From assembly GCA_039649115.1 (NCBI GenBank), contig JBBWZQ010000092.1, positions 1 through 16,317 on the forward strand: a DNA stretch of 16,317 nucleotides. Reading direction: 5' to 3'. This DNA comes from DATEJJ01 sp039649115. Lineage in GTDB: Bacteria; Actinomycetota; Actinomycetes; Mycobacteriales; Micromonosporaceae. A model generated the notes under the pieces. It saw nothing but the letters and a program-made list of their open reading frames with translations, was not told the origin of the DNA and did not search any database. The translations under genes and the position numbers were made by a program. This document shows, piece by piece, positions 7,736 to 15,017 of this stretch (positions are counted from its first letter, which is position 1; every line of letters begins with the position of its first letter).

Positions 7736-8944
7736 ATGCGATATCCAGAACGGTTCTCCCCCGACCGGCAGAAGGCCTTCTCGGTCCTCGACGAGGCATC
7801 CGTGTGCCACCTCGGCTACCTCGCCGACGGCGGGCCCCGGGTCCTGCCCACCCTCTTCACGCGCGTCGGCGACACCCTGTACCTGCACGGCTCGACCGCC
7901 AGTGGGCCGATGCTCGCCGCACGCGACCCGGCACCGGTCTGCGTGACGGTGACCCTGCACGACGGCTGGGTGCTGGCCCGCTCCCAGTTCCACCACTCGG
8001 CCAACTACCGCTCCGTGCTGGTGCACGGCACGCCGCGGCTGGTGAGCGATCCGGCCGAGAAGCTGGCCGCGATGCGCTCCCTTGTGGACAAGGTGGTCGC
8101 CGGACGGGCCGGCGACAGCCGTCCGCCGACCGCCCGCGAGCTGGCCGCGACGGCCGTACTCGCGCTGCCGCTGACTGTGTTGTCACTCAAGCAGCGCAGC
8201 GGCGGGCCGGTCGACGACGAGGAGGACCACGCGCTGCCGCACTGGGCGGGGGTGGTGCCGCTGCGGGTGGCGCGGGGGACTCCCCGGCCAGACTCGCGGT
8301 CCCGGGCCGCGCTGCCGCCGTACCTGCGCCCCCCGGACGCTCCGTGGCTGGAGCCCGTGGTGCTGCGCGGCTGCCACGTGATCCTCGAACCGCTGGACCT
8401 GTCGCATGTGGACGGTCTGTTCACCGCGCTCGACGACGACGAGGTGTTCCGGCACGTCCCGCGGCACCGGCCGGCGGACCGGGACGGGATGGCCGCCATC
8501 GTGGCGGAGATGCTGGAGATGACCGGCATCCGGGTGCCGTTCGTGCAGCGGTCGGCGGTCACCGGCGAGATCATCGGCAGCACGTCGTACTACTGGCACG
8601 ACCGGGCGCCCGACCGGGTGGAGATCGGCGGCACGCAACTGGGCCGGGCGTGGTGGCGTACCGGCGTCAACACCGAGGCGAAGCTGATGCTGCTGCGCCG
8701 CGCCTTCGAGGACCTGGGCACGGTGCGGGTGGAGTGGCAGACGGACATCCGCAACGAGCGCTCCCAGGCGGCGATCGAGCGCCTGGGCGCCACCCGCGAA
8801 GGCGTCCTGCGCCGCAACCGCAGGCGCGCCGACGGCACCTGGCGCGACAGCGTCCTGTACGCGATGACCTCCGACGAATGGCCGGCCGCCCGCGCCCGCC
8901 TGGCAGCCCTGACCGCCGCCCACCCACCGCCGCAACCTCATTGA
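7736..8944 (+). CDS. Two-domain protein: PNPOx-like FMN-binding domain fused to GNAT acetyltransferase
   Basis: The protein is 402 aa. Residues 1-180 resemble the pyridoxamine 5'-phosphate oxidase-like split-barrel family (Pyridox_ox_2/NimA-like): RVLPTLFTRVGDTLYLHGS at 35-53 and WVLARSQFHHSANYRSVLVHG at 78-98. Residues 205-388 form a RimJ/RimL-type GNAT acetyltransferase: VILEPLDLSHVDGLF at 215-229, IIGSTSYYW at 279-287, LGRAWWRTGVNTEAKLMLL at 302-320 as the acetyl-CoA region, and NERSQAAIERLGATREGVLRR at 340-360. A Pro/Arg-rich linker joins them. The start is ATG at 7736 (GGAA upstream, weak). The reading frame continues far upstream, but that part is antisense to the MocR gene and discarded. 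Divergence from a MocR regulator suggests control by PLP or an amino compound. The substrates of both domains are unknown. Confidence 0.88.
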   Translation: MRYPERFSPDRQKAFSVLDEASVCHLGYLADGGPRVLPTLFTRVGDTLYLHGSTASGPMLAARDPAPVCVTVTLHDGWVLARSQFHHSANYRSVLVHGTPRLVSDPAEKLAAMRSLVDKVVAGRAGDSRPPTARELAATAVLALPLTVLSLKQRSGGPVDDEEDHALPHWAGVVPLRVARGTPRPDSRSRAALPPYLRPPDAPWLEPVVLRGCHVILEPLDLSHVDGLFTALDDDEVFRHVPRHRPADRDGMAAIVAEMLEMTGIRVPFVQRSAVTGEIIGSTSYYWHDRAPDRVEIGGTQLGRAWWRTGVNTEAKLMLLRRAFEDLGTVRVEWQTDIRNERSQAAIERLGATREGVLRRNRRRADGTWRDSVLYAMTSDEWPAARARLAALTAAHPPPQPH

Positions 8945-8987
8945 CGTAGCGGTGTCCCGGCACGCCGATACCGCGACTTCGATGAAG

Positions 8988-9018
8988 TTGCGAGGATCCT
9001 GGGGGGCGCGGCTAGGCT
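8988..9018 (+). promoter_or_regulatory. Promoter of the amino-acid ABC transporter operon, leaderless
   Basis: TTGCGA at 8988-8993 and TAGGCT at 9013-9018, 19 bp apart, form a housekeeping-type promoter. The -10 ends 6 nt before the ATG at 9025, so transcription should begin at or next to the start codon. No Shine-Dalgarno is present (the bases between are CTCGGC), which agrees with a leaderless mRNA. Confidence 0.6.
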
Positions 9019-9024
9019 CTCGGC

Positions 9025-9891
9025 ATGCGTTACTCGTTCCTTGTCGCGGGTTTGGTCGTGGTGGCTGTGGCGGGGTGTGCGCCGGCGGACAGCGGGACCT
9101 CGGCGGGGGCCTCGGGCGCCGCCTCCGCTGGTGCGGCCGGCTGCTCGCCCAGCCAACTCAGGACGGTTGCCGCGGGCAAGCTGACCATCGCGACCGACGA
9201 TCCGGCCTACCCGCCGTGGTTCACCGACAACAAGCCGCAGAACGGGCAGGGGTACGAGTCGGCGGTGGCCTACGCGGTCGCCACCAAGCTCGGCTACGCG
9301 AAGGACCAGGTGGCCTGGACCCGGGTGACGTTCAACAACGCCATCGCGCCCGGTGCCAAGGCCTTCGACTTCGACATCAACGAGTTCTCCGTGACCGACG
9401 AACGGCGCAAGGCGGTCGACTTCTCCGCGCCGTACTACGACGTGACGCAGGCCGTCGTCGCGCTGAAGACCTCGAAGATCGCGGGTGCCAGGACGCTGGC
9501 CGGCCTCAAGGGCGCCAGGCTCGGTGCCCAGGTGGGCACCACCAGCTACAACGCGATCAAGGAGGTCATCGCGCCGACCGCCGGCCCGCAGGTCTACAAC
9601 AACACCGACGACGCCAAGAAGGCCCTGCAGAACGGGCAGATCGACGGTCTCGTGGTGGACCTGCCGACCGCGTTCTACATCACCTCGGCGGAAATCCAGA
9701 ACTCGGTCATCGTGGGCCAGGTGCCGCAGCCGTCCGGCCAGCCGGAGCAGTTCGGGCTGGTACTGGACAAGGGCTCGGCGCTGACCGGGTGCGTCAGCCA
9801 GGCGGTCACCGCGCTGCGCGGCGACGGTACCCTGTCGGGCCTGGAGAAGCAGTGGCTCAACCAGGTCGCCGGCGCCGCCGTGCTGTCCTGA
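9025..9891 (+). CDS. Amino-acid ABC transporter substrate-binding lipoprotein
   Basis: This 288-aa family 3 solute-binding protein is for polar amino acids. A lipoprotein signal peptide runs to the lipobox VAGC with Cys18. A Ser/Gly/Ala-rich tether (19-39) leads to the binding domain: KLTIATDDPAYPPWF at 52-66 (N-lobe entry) and DFDINEFSVTDERRKAVDF at 115-133, where the SVTDERR element normally contacts the amino-acid carboxylate. The C-terminal GDGTLSGLEKQW is typical. Attached to the outer face of the membrane, it would deliver ligand to the permease encoded 10 bp downstream. Promoter elements indicate a leaderless transcript starting at this ATG. Ligand identity (basic, acidic or glutamine-like) cannot be decided from the sequence. 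Confidence 0.93.
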   Translation: MRYSFLVAGLVVVAVAGCAPADSGTSAGASGAASAGAAGCSPSQLRTVAAGKLTIATDDPAYPPWFTDNKPQNGQGYESAVAYAVATKLGYAKDQVAWTRVTFNNAIAPGAKAFDFDINEFSVTDERRKAVDFSAPYYDVTQAVVALKTSKIAGARTLAGLKGARLGAQVGTTSYNAIKEVIAPTAGPQVYNNTDDAKKALQNGQIDGLVVDLPTAFYITSAEIQNSVIVGQVPQPSGQPEQFGLVLDKGSALTGCVSQAVTALRGDGTLSGLEKQWLNQVAGAAVLS

Positions 9892-9901
9892 AGGCACACC
9901 G

Positions 9902-10753
9902 GTGACCGACGGGTACCGGCCGAGCGCGGTGGCGCGCGAGCGGGCGGCGTACCGGCGGCGGCAGACCGTACGCTCGGTCGTGATCGCCGCGGCGTCCACG
10001 CTCGTACTCGGCACGCTGCTGGTGCTCGCGGTCACCGGAGCGCCCGGCTGGGCCCGGGTCCGGGCGTCGTTCCTCGACTGGGCGGTGGCCAGCCGGGCCC
10101 TGCCGGACGTGCTGCGCGGGCTGTGGCTCAACATCCGCCTGCTGTTCTTCTGCGCCATCGGCGCGCTCGCCGTGGGCCTCGGCACCGCGATCCTGCGCAC
10201 CCTGCGCCCGGCCGTGTTCTTCCCGCTGCGCGCGCTGGCCACCTCGTACACGTACATCTTCCGGGGCGTACCGCTGATCATCGTGCTGTACCTGCTCGCG
10301 CTCGGCGTGCCGGGGCTGCGGCTGCGGGGTACCCCGTCGGTGCTGGTGCTCGGCGGGACCGCGCTGGTCGTCACGTACGGCGGGTACATCGCCGAGGTGT
10401 TCCGGGCCGGCATCGAGTCGGTGCACCCGTCCCAGCGCGCGGCGGCCCGCTCGCTCGGGCTGACCTACCGGCAGACCATGCGGCACGTGGTGCTGCCGCA
10501 GGCGGTGCGCCGGGTCACCCCGCCGCTGCTCAACGACCTGGTCGCGATGCAGAAGGACGTCGGGCTCATCTCGCTGGCCGGGCCGGTGGACGCGATCCGG
10601 GCGGCGCAGATCCAGACGGCCGAGACCTACAACTACACGCCCTACATCGTGGCCGGCGCGCTGTTCGTGCTGCTGGCCATCCCGCTGGTCGCGGTGACCG
10701 ACTGGGTGACCCTGCGCGCGGCCCGCCGGCAGTCGTCGGAGGGTGCCACGTGA
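9902..10753 (+). CDS. Amino-acid ABC transporter permease (HisM/GlnP type)
   Basis: The protein is a 283-aa membrane permease. A basic N-terminal tail (about 1-23) precedes a first hydrophobic segment (25-45), then the core: about 77-97, 110-135, 145-168 and 249-268. The EAA loop that contacts the ATPase is EVFRAGIESVHPSQRAAARSLGLT, 165-188. LPQAVRRVTPPLLNDLV at 198-214 is also characteristic of the His/Glu/Gln permease family. A single permease gene is present, so the channel is presumably a homodimer. The start is GTG at 9902, with GAAGG about 8 nt upstream. The stop overlaps the GTG of the ATPase gene (GTGA, 10750-10753). Confidence 0.92.
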   Translation: MTDGYRPSAVARERAAYRRRQTVRSVVIAAASTLVLGTLLVLAVTGAPGWARVRASFLDWAVASRALPDVLRGLWLNIRLLFFCAIGALAVGLGTAILRTLRPAVFFPLRALATSYTYIFRGVPLIIVLYLLALGVPGLRLRGTPSVLVLGGTALVVTYGGYIAEVFRAGIESVHPSQRAAARSLGLTYRQTMRHVVLPQAVRRVTPPLLNDLVAMQKDVGLISLAGPVDAIRAAQIQTAETYNYTPYIVAGALFVLLAIPLVAVTDWVTLRAARRQSSEGAT

Positions 10754-11493
10754 GTACGCCGGTATTGTCCTGTGTGGACGTCCGGAAGGTGTTCCGGGGC
10801 AACGTCGTGCTGCGCGAGCTGTCGCTGGACGTGGCCGAGCACGAGGTGGTGGCGCTCATCGGCGCCTCCGGCTCGGGCAAGTCCACGCTGCTGCGGTGCG
10901 TGAACCTGCTGGAGACGATCGACGACGGCACCATCCACCTGGACGGCGCGGACATCACCGACCCGCGGGTGGACCCCGACCGGGTGCGCCGGCGCATCGG
11001 CATCGTGTTCCAGTCCTTCAACCTGTTCCCGCACATGACCGTGCTGGGCAACGTCACCCTCGGCCCGCGCCGCGTGTACGGGGTGCCGCGCGCCGAGGCG
11101 GCCGCGCGGGCCATGGCGCTGCTTACCCGGGTCGGCCTGGCGGACAAGGCGAGGGAGTACCCGGACCGGCTGTCCGGCGGGCAGCAGCAGCGGGTGGCGA
11201 TCGTCCGGGCGCTGGTCAACGCGCCGCGCCTGCTGCTGCTCGACGAGGTCACCTCGGCCCTGGACCCGGAACTGGTCGGCGAGGTGCTGGCGATGATCCG
11301 GGACCTCAAGGCGCAGGGCATGACGATGGTGATCGCCACGCACGAGATGGGCTTCGCGCGCCAGGTGGCCGACCGGGTGTGCTTCCTGTCCGGCGGTCAG
11401 GTGCTGGAGGACGGCCCGCCCGGGCAGGTCTTCGACGATCCGCGCGAACCCCGTACCCGGCAGTTCCTGCAGCGCCTGGTGGACCGCCTCTAG
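10750..11493 (+). CDS. Amino-acid ABC transporter ATP-binding protein
   Basis: This 247-aa ABC ATPase energises the transporter. Walker A GASGSGKST is at 38-46, Q-loop Gln88 in VFQSFNLFPHMTV, signature LSGGQQQR at 141-148, Walker B LLLLDE at 161-166, D-loop SALD at 169-172 and H-loop His198. The sequence clearly belongs to the polar amino-acid (GlnQ/HisP) branch. The GTG start at 10750 overlaps the permease stop by 4 bp, giving translational coupling. A longer upstream reading lies over the permease and is rejected. The TAG stop at 11491-11493 is shared with the stop of the convergent gene through the palindrome CTAG. Confidence 0.95.
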   Translation: MSTPVLSCVDVRKVFRGNVVLRELSLDVAEHEVVALIGASGSGKSTLLRCVNLLETIDDGTIHLDGADITDPRVDPDRVRRRIGIVFQSFNLFPHMTVLGNVTLGPRRVYGVPRAEAAARAMALLTRVGLADKAREYPDRLSGGQQQRVAIVRALVNAPRLLLLDEVTSALDPELVGEVLAMIRDLKAQGMTMVIATHEMGFARQVADRVCFLSGGQVLEDGPPGQVFDDPREPRTRQFLQRLVDRL

Positions 11494-12119
11494 TTGTGCA
11501 CCAGGTACGCGTCGGCGAGGATGCCGACCGCGTCGGGCTGCTCGCAGCTGACCCGTACCTCCATCCGGGCCGCGCCGTACACGTCCACGTCCAATGCGCC
11601 GGTCGTGTTCACCGGTACGTCCGTCGAGCTGCGGCGCTGGTCGTCCAGGTACACCTCGTAGCGCACCTTCGCCTCATCCGGCGCGCCGAAGTACGGCAGC
11701 AGCGTCGCGTGGAAGCTCGTGTACCGCTTCTCCAGCGCGTAGGTCACCGAACGGAAGCCGTCGCCGGACTGGTTGGCGGGGCAGCGGATGACCAGCGCGT
11801 GGTCGTAGCCGGACTTCCCGGAGAGCGGGTGCGGGAGCGAGACTTCGTTGCCGCCGCCCGTGTACGGGGGAAGGTCCGCGACGAAGTAACGCGCCGCCCC
11901 GCCGGTCTGCGGCACGGTCCCGCCCGGTGGCTGGCTTTGGCTCTGTGTCTGGCTCTGTGGCTGGCTCTGGCTCGTGGTTGGCGCCGGCGGGCGGCCCACG
12001 GTGTGGTGGTAGACCCAGACGCCCACCGGAGCCACGAGGACGAGAACCGTGGCGATCTCGGCGGCGATGGTGAGCAGCGTCCGGTTCCGGCGGAACCAGC
12101 CGCGCTGCGGTTCGGACAT
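11490..12119 (-). CDS. Membrane-anchored protein with NPCBM-like domain
   Basis: The protein is 209 aa. The order is a basic cytoplasmic tail (1-13, WFRRNR), one transmembrane helix (about 15-37, IAAEIATVLVLVAPVGVWVY), a Ser/Gln/Pro linker (48-68, SQ repeats) and an extracytoplasmic domain (about 78-207). That domain resembles the NPCBM/NEW2 carbohydrate-binding fold, with a start like SLPHPLSGKSGYDHALVI, a YALEKRYTSFHATLLPYFG strand pair and VRYEVYLDD. Cys113 and Cys192 could form a disulfide. The role is unknown; binding of cell-wall or other glycans is a guess from the fold. The start is ATG at 12119. It is divergent from another membrane-anchored protein gene, and its stop overlaps that of the ABC ATPase gene. 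Confidence 0.75.
   Translation of the reverse strand: MSEPQRGWFRRNRTLLTIAAEIATVLVLVAPVGVWVYHHTVGRPPAPTTSQSQPQSQTQSQSQPPGGTVPQTGGAARYFVADLPPYTGGGNEVSLPHPLSGKSGYDHALVIRCPANQSGDGFRSVTYALEKRYTSFHATLLPYFGAPDEAKVRYEVYLDDQRRSSTDVPVNTTGALDVDVYGAARMEVRVSCEQPDAVGILADAYLVHN
11929..11979. repeat. Imperfect short tandem repeat encoding the Ser-Gln linker
   Basis: Units of TGGCT/CTGTG recur about eight times and encode, on the minus strand, the SQSQPQSQTQSQSQ linker just outside the membrane helix. Such tracts can vary in length by slippage while keeping frame only in 3-bp steps. Confidence 0.7.
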
Positions 12120-12138
12120 GTGGCGCACCCTGGGGGAC

Positions 12139-12161
12139 AACGATGAGAACGGCTCATTGTT
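12139..12161. promoter_or_regulatory. Inverted repeat between divergent membrane-protein genes
   Basis: AACGATGAG (12139-12147) and CTCATTGTT (12153-12161) are 9-bp arms with one mismatch around a 5-bp centre. The 155-bp gap 12120-12274 is otherwise non-coding. The repeat begins 20 bp upstream of the NPCBM-like gene start, so a bound protein could block that gene or control both. No regulator is identified. Confidence 0.45.
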
Positions 12162-12274
12162 CCAGCACTCTGGACAGAGCGGAAGCCGGGGCGGTGACGG
12201 GTAGTAGGTTGCGGAAACCGGGCAGATCTGGGATAAGTGGCCGTCCACCGAGCGACCAAACGAATGGAGACGCG

Positions 12275-13102
12275 GTGACCGCCCAACCCCCCGAGGCGCC
12301 ATCGACCCAGCCCAGCGGCCTCCGTACCGGATCCGCCCCGACCCAGCAGTTCCCCGCCGTACCCCCGCAACACGGCGCCGGGCGCGCAGCACCGCCAGGT
12401 CCGCCCGATCGGCCGGTGACTTCGGGCCCTTCGGCCAAGCCCGGATCCAACCTGCTCGCGCTCGGCGTGGCGGTGGTGGCGCTCGTCGTCGCGCTCGCCT
12501 CGGGCGTGCTCGCCCTCTACGCGGTCGGCAAGTCCGGGACCGCCACGCAACCGGCCGCCGGCGGGCCCGCGCGCGGCGTGGCCACGACGACCGGGCCGGC
12601 GCCCGCCGGCGGTGGCGGCCCGCCGGCGGCGACAGATGCCGCGCCGGCGGCGCCGGCAAGCCCCGGCCAGCTGGACCCGCACGCCAACTACACCGTGAAG
12701 TACCAGGGCAAGCAGCTGACCCTGCACGTGTCGTGCAACGGATACGCCAACTACATCGACCTGGACGAGCCACGGGTCAATGTGGACAGCAACAAGGCGG
12801 ACCTGCAGCTGTACTGCACCTCGCAGGAGGAGTATTTCCAGCTGCCGGCCGGCGTGCGGGGTGCGGACGCGCCCAGCGCCACGGCGACGCCCAACGACTG
12901 CGTCGACGCGATGCAGCGGGCCGCGCTCAACGATCAGAGCCACATCCCGGTGACCACACAGGTGGTGCTGTGCCTCGCGACCTCCTACGGCGATGCCACC
13001 ACGCAGGGCATCAAGCAGAAGATCGCGGTGCTCCAGGTGCAGCAGCTCGCCAAGGACGGCACCGTCACCGCCGTCGTCTCCGCGTGGGAGGTGCCGAGCT
13101 GA
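12275..13102 (+). CDS. Single-pass membrane protein with extracytoplasmic Cys-containing domain (unknown function)
   Basis: The protein is 275 aa and I do not recognise a named family. A Pro/Gln-rich cytoplasmic region (1-58) is followed by one transmembrane helix (about 59-84, SNLLALGVAVVALVVALASGV), an Ala/Pro/Gly/Thr linker (86-132) and a globular domain (136-275). That domain holds four cysteines, 154, 181, 209 and 233, probably two disulfides on the outside of the cell. The layout mirrors the divergent NPCBM-like protein. The start is GTG at 12275 with GGAG 7 nt upstream; extending further upstream would cover the shared control region. The stop codon lies in the first unit of a 17-bp tandem repeat. 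An envelope role is inferred from topology only. Confidence 0.8.
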   Translation: MTAQPPEAPSTQPSGLRTGSAPTQQFPAVPPQHGAGRAAPPGPPDRPVTSGPSAKPGSNLLALGVAVVALVVALASGVLALYAVGKSGTATQPAAGGPARGVATTTGPAPAGGGGPPAATDAAPAAPASPGQLDPHANYTVKYQGKQLTLHVSCNGYANYIDLDEPRVNVDSNKADLQLYCTSQEEYFQLPAGVRGADAPSATATPNDCVDAMQRAALNDQSHIPVTTQVVLCLATSYGDATTQGIKQKIAVLQVQQLAKDGTVTAVVSAWEVPS

Positions 13103-13143
13103 CGGTCGCGCCGAGCTGACGGTCGTGCGGAGCTGAGTCGGTG
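13093..13143. repeat. 17-bp tandem repeat, three copies, at the end of a CDS
   Basis: Copies at 13093-13109 and 13110-13126 differ at one base (GCCGAGCTGACGGTCGC/T). The third, 13127-13143, is diverged. Each carries a TGA (13100, 13117, 13134). Because 17 is not a multiple of 3, the three stops fall in all three plus-strand frames. The first is the real stop of the upstream gene. Confidence 0.85.
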
Positions 13144-13152
13144 CGGCCGGGT

Positions 13153-13866
13153 TCAGTGTGGTCGGGTCAGGCCGTGCCGGTACGCGTACTGGACGGCCTG
13201 CGCCCGGTCCCGCACGCCGGTCTTGGCGAACAGCCGGTTGATGTGCGACTTGACCGTGGCCTCGCTGACGTAGAGCTTCCCGGCGATCTCCCGGTTGGAC
13301 AGGCCGTCCGCGATCAGGCGCAGCACGTCCGCCTCCCGCGTGGTCAGCCCGTCCGGCAGCCCGGCCTCGGGCCGGCCGCCGTGTCCAGCCGCGGCCGCGC
13401 CCGAACTCGCCGCGGCGAGCAGCCGCTGTTGCACCTGCGGATCGAGTACGGACTGGCCGCCGGCCGCCGCCCGTACGGCGTGCGCGATCTGTACCCGGCC
13501 CGCGTCCTTGGTGAGGTAGCCCAGTGCCCCGGCGCGCAGGGCGGCGAGGATGTCGGCGTCCTCCGCGTAGGTGGTGAGCACCACGACCTGGGTGCGCGGG
13601 TGCTCGGCGCGCAGCCGGGCGGTGGCCTGCACCCCGTCGCACCGGGGCATGCGCAGGTCCATCAGCACCACGTCGGCGTCCAGCTCAGCGGCGATGCGTA
13701 CCGCCTCGTCGCCGTCGGCCGCGGTGCCCACCACGGTCACGTCGTCGAGCAGGTCGAGCAGGAGGGTCAGCCCCTCCCGCACCGCGGTCTGGTCGTCGGC
13801 CACGACGACGCGGATCGCCTCGGAGCGCTTTGGCGGAGCCAGCGACGCCGCGGGTGGCTCAGTCAT
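13153..13866 (-). CDS. NarL/LuxR-family response regulator
   Basis: This 237-aa two-component response regulator controls transcription after phosphorylation by its partner kinase. The receiver domain (about 17-133) has Asp24-Asp25, phosphoacceptor Asp70 in VVLMDLRMPRCDG, Thr98 and Lys120. A linker with an Ala-rich stretch leads to a LuxR-type helix-turn-helix (about 173-230), with LTTREADVLRLIADGLSNREIA and SEATVKSHINRLFAKTGVRDR. The start is ATG at 13866, overlapping the kinase stop by 4 bp (ATGA at 13866-13863), so kinase and regulator are translationally coupled. The target genes are unknown; autoregulation of the operon is common in the family. Readings further upstream in this frame are antisense or out of frame to the kinase and rejected. 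Confidence 0.95.
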   Translation of the reverse strand: MTEPPAASLAPPKRSEAIRVVVADDQTAVREGLTLLLDLLDDVTVVGTAADGDEAVRIAAELDADVVLMDLRMPRCDGVQATARLRAEHPRTQVVVLTTYAEDADILAALRAGALGYLTKDAGRVQIAHAVRAAAGGQSVLDPQVQQRLLAAASSGAAAAGHGGRPEAGLPDGLTTREADVLRLIADGLSNREIAGKLYVSEATVKSHINRLFAKTGVRDRAQAVQYAYRHGLTRPH

Positions 13867-15017
13867 ACCGGAATCCTCACATCGACCCGGTAGCCCTCGC
13901 CGGCCGGCCGGGCGTCGAAGGTGCCGCCGGCGAGCTGGGCCCGCTCCCGCAGGCCGGTCAGCCCGTACCCGCCGCCGGCCCCGGCGAGCGGGCGCGACGC
14001 GCCGACCGGCGGGGCTCCGTTGGCCACGCGCAGGCTCACCTCGTCGGGCGCGTACCGCAGGTCCACCCGTACCGGCGCACCCGGCGCGTGCTTGCGGACG
14101 TTCGTCATCGCCTCCTGCGCGCTGCGGTACAGCGCGAGGCTGGTATCCGCGCCCAGCTCGCACGGGAGCCCCTCGACCCGTACCACCGCCGGCACCCCGA
14201 AGTCGGTGCGGTAGCCGGCCGCCAACGCGTCCAGCAACTCCGGCAGCGGCATCGTCTCGCCGCGCAGGGCGCCGATCGCGCGCCTGGTCTCGGTGAGCCC
14301 CTCGCGGGCCAGCTGCCCGGCGCGCAGCACCGATCCCCGCGCCTGCTCGGCCCGGCCACCCTCCAGCAGCGCGTCGGCCGTCTCCAGCTGGACGGTCAGC
14401 GCCGCCAGCGAGTGCGCCAGCACGTCGTGGATCTCCCGGGCGATGCGGGCCCGCTCCCCCAGCGCGGCCGACCGGGTCTGCTCCTCGTGCGCCAGCCGGG
14501 TCTCCTCGGCCAGCGCCTCGTTCTGCCGCCGGATGAGCCCCGCCATCAGCGCGATGATGAACGCCCCCGGGCCGGCCAGGATCCACCAGCCGAAGCCGGC
14601 CACGAGCCCGGTCAGCGGGAACAGCGCGCCGGCCGCCGCCGTCAGCGCGAACGACCACCGCCGGGGCAGCCGGTACCCGGCCCACAGGCAGGCGATGGCC
14701 GGGAAGGCGACGGCAGATCCGCGCGGATGGACGATCGCCAGCGCCAGCCCGGTCCCGAGCGAGTACAGGATGGTCGGTGTCGCCAGCCGGCCGAGCGACC
14801 GTTGCCAGATCCACACCAGCCACCCGGCGGACACGGCCGCCAGGAGCAGGAGGGTGGCCAGCCGGGCGCCGTGCCAACCCGGCCTGGGCTCGACGCTGGC
14901 CACGCCCCACCCGATGGCGACGCACGCCAGCCCGGCACGCAGCGGGTGCCACCATCGCGCGCGGAAATCCAGGAGGTGCACGGCTTCCAGTCTCACCTGC
15001 GCGGGCGCGGAACTCAC
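13863..15017 (-). CDS. Membrane sensor histidine kinase, HisKA_3 (NarL-partner) family
   Basis: The protein is 384 aa. The N-terminal half (about 26-162) has roughly six hydrophobic segments with very short loops, so signal sensing is probably within the membrane and not by an extracellular domain. The dimerisation/phosphotransfer domain has RIAREIHDVLAHSLAAL at 191-207 with predicted phosphorylated His197. The ATPase domain shows the N-box AQEAMTNVRKHA (300-311) and G-box GGGYGLTGLRERA (348-360). The start is GTG at 15017 with GGAGG 5 nt upstream. The stop overlaps the response regulator start, and the GTG overlaps the stop of the upstream membrane protein gene (15014-15017). The intramembrane-type sensor next to a small membrane protein hints that the latter feeds the signal. 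Confidence 0.94.
   Translation of the reverse strand: MSSAPAQVRLEAVHLLDFRARWWHPLRAGLACVAIGWGVASVEPRPGWHGARLATLLLLAAVSAGWLVWIWQRSLGRLATPTILYSLGTGLALAIVHPRGSAVAFPAIACLWAGYRLPRRWSFALTAAAGALFPLTGLVAGFGWWILAGPGAFIIALMAGLIRRQNEALAEETRLAHEEQTRSAALGERARIAREIHDVLAHSLAALTVQLETADALLEGGRAEQARGSVLRAGQLAREGLTETRRAIGALRGETMPLPELLDALAAGYRTDFGVPAVVRVEGLPCELGADTSLALYRSAQEAMTNVRKHAPGAPVRVDLRYAPDEVSLRVANGAPPVGASRPLAGAGGGYGLTGLRERAQLAGGTFDARPAGEGYRVDVRIPV

Noticed and set aside
12148..12163. GAAC, 8 bp, GTTC near 12147-12162 as an SOS box
   Set aside because: The half-site spacing is 8 bp where the actinobacterial LexA box needs 4. The larger inverted repeat around it explains the symmetry better.
13153..14955. 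600-codon frame suggesting a kinase-regulator fusion
   Set aside because: The part upstream of 13866 is out of frame with the true kinase gene (13863-15017). Kinase and regulator are separate genes with an ATGA overlap.
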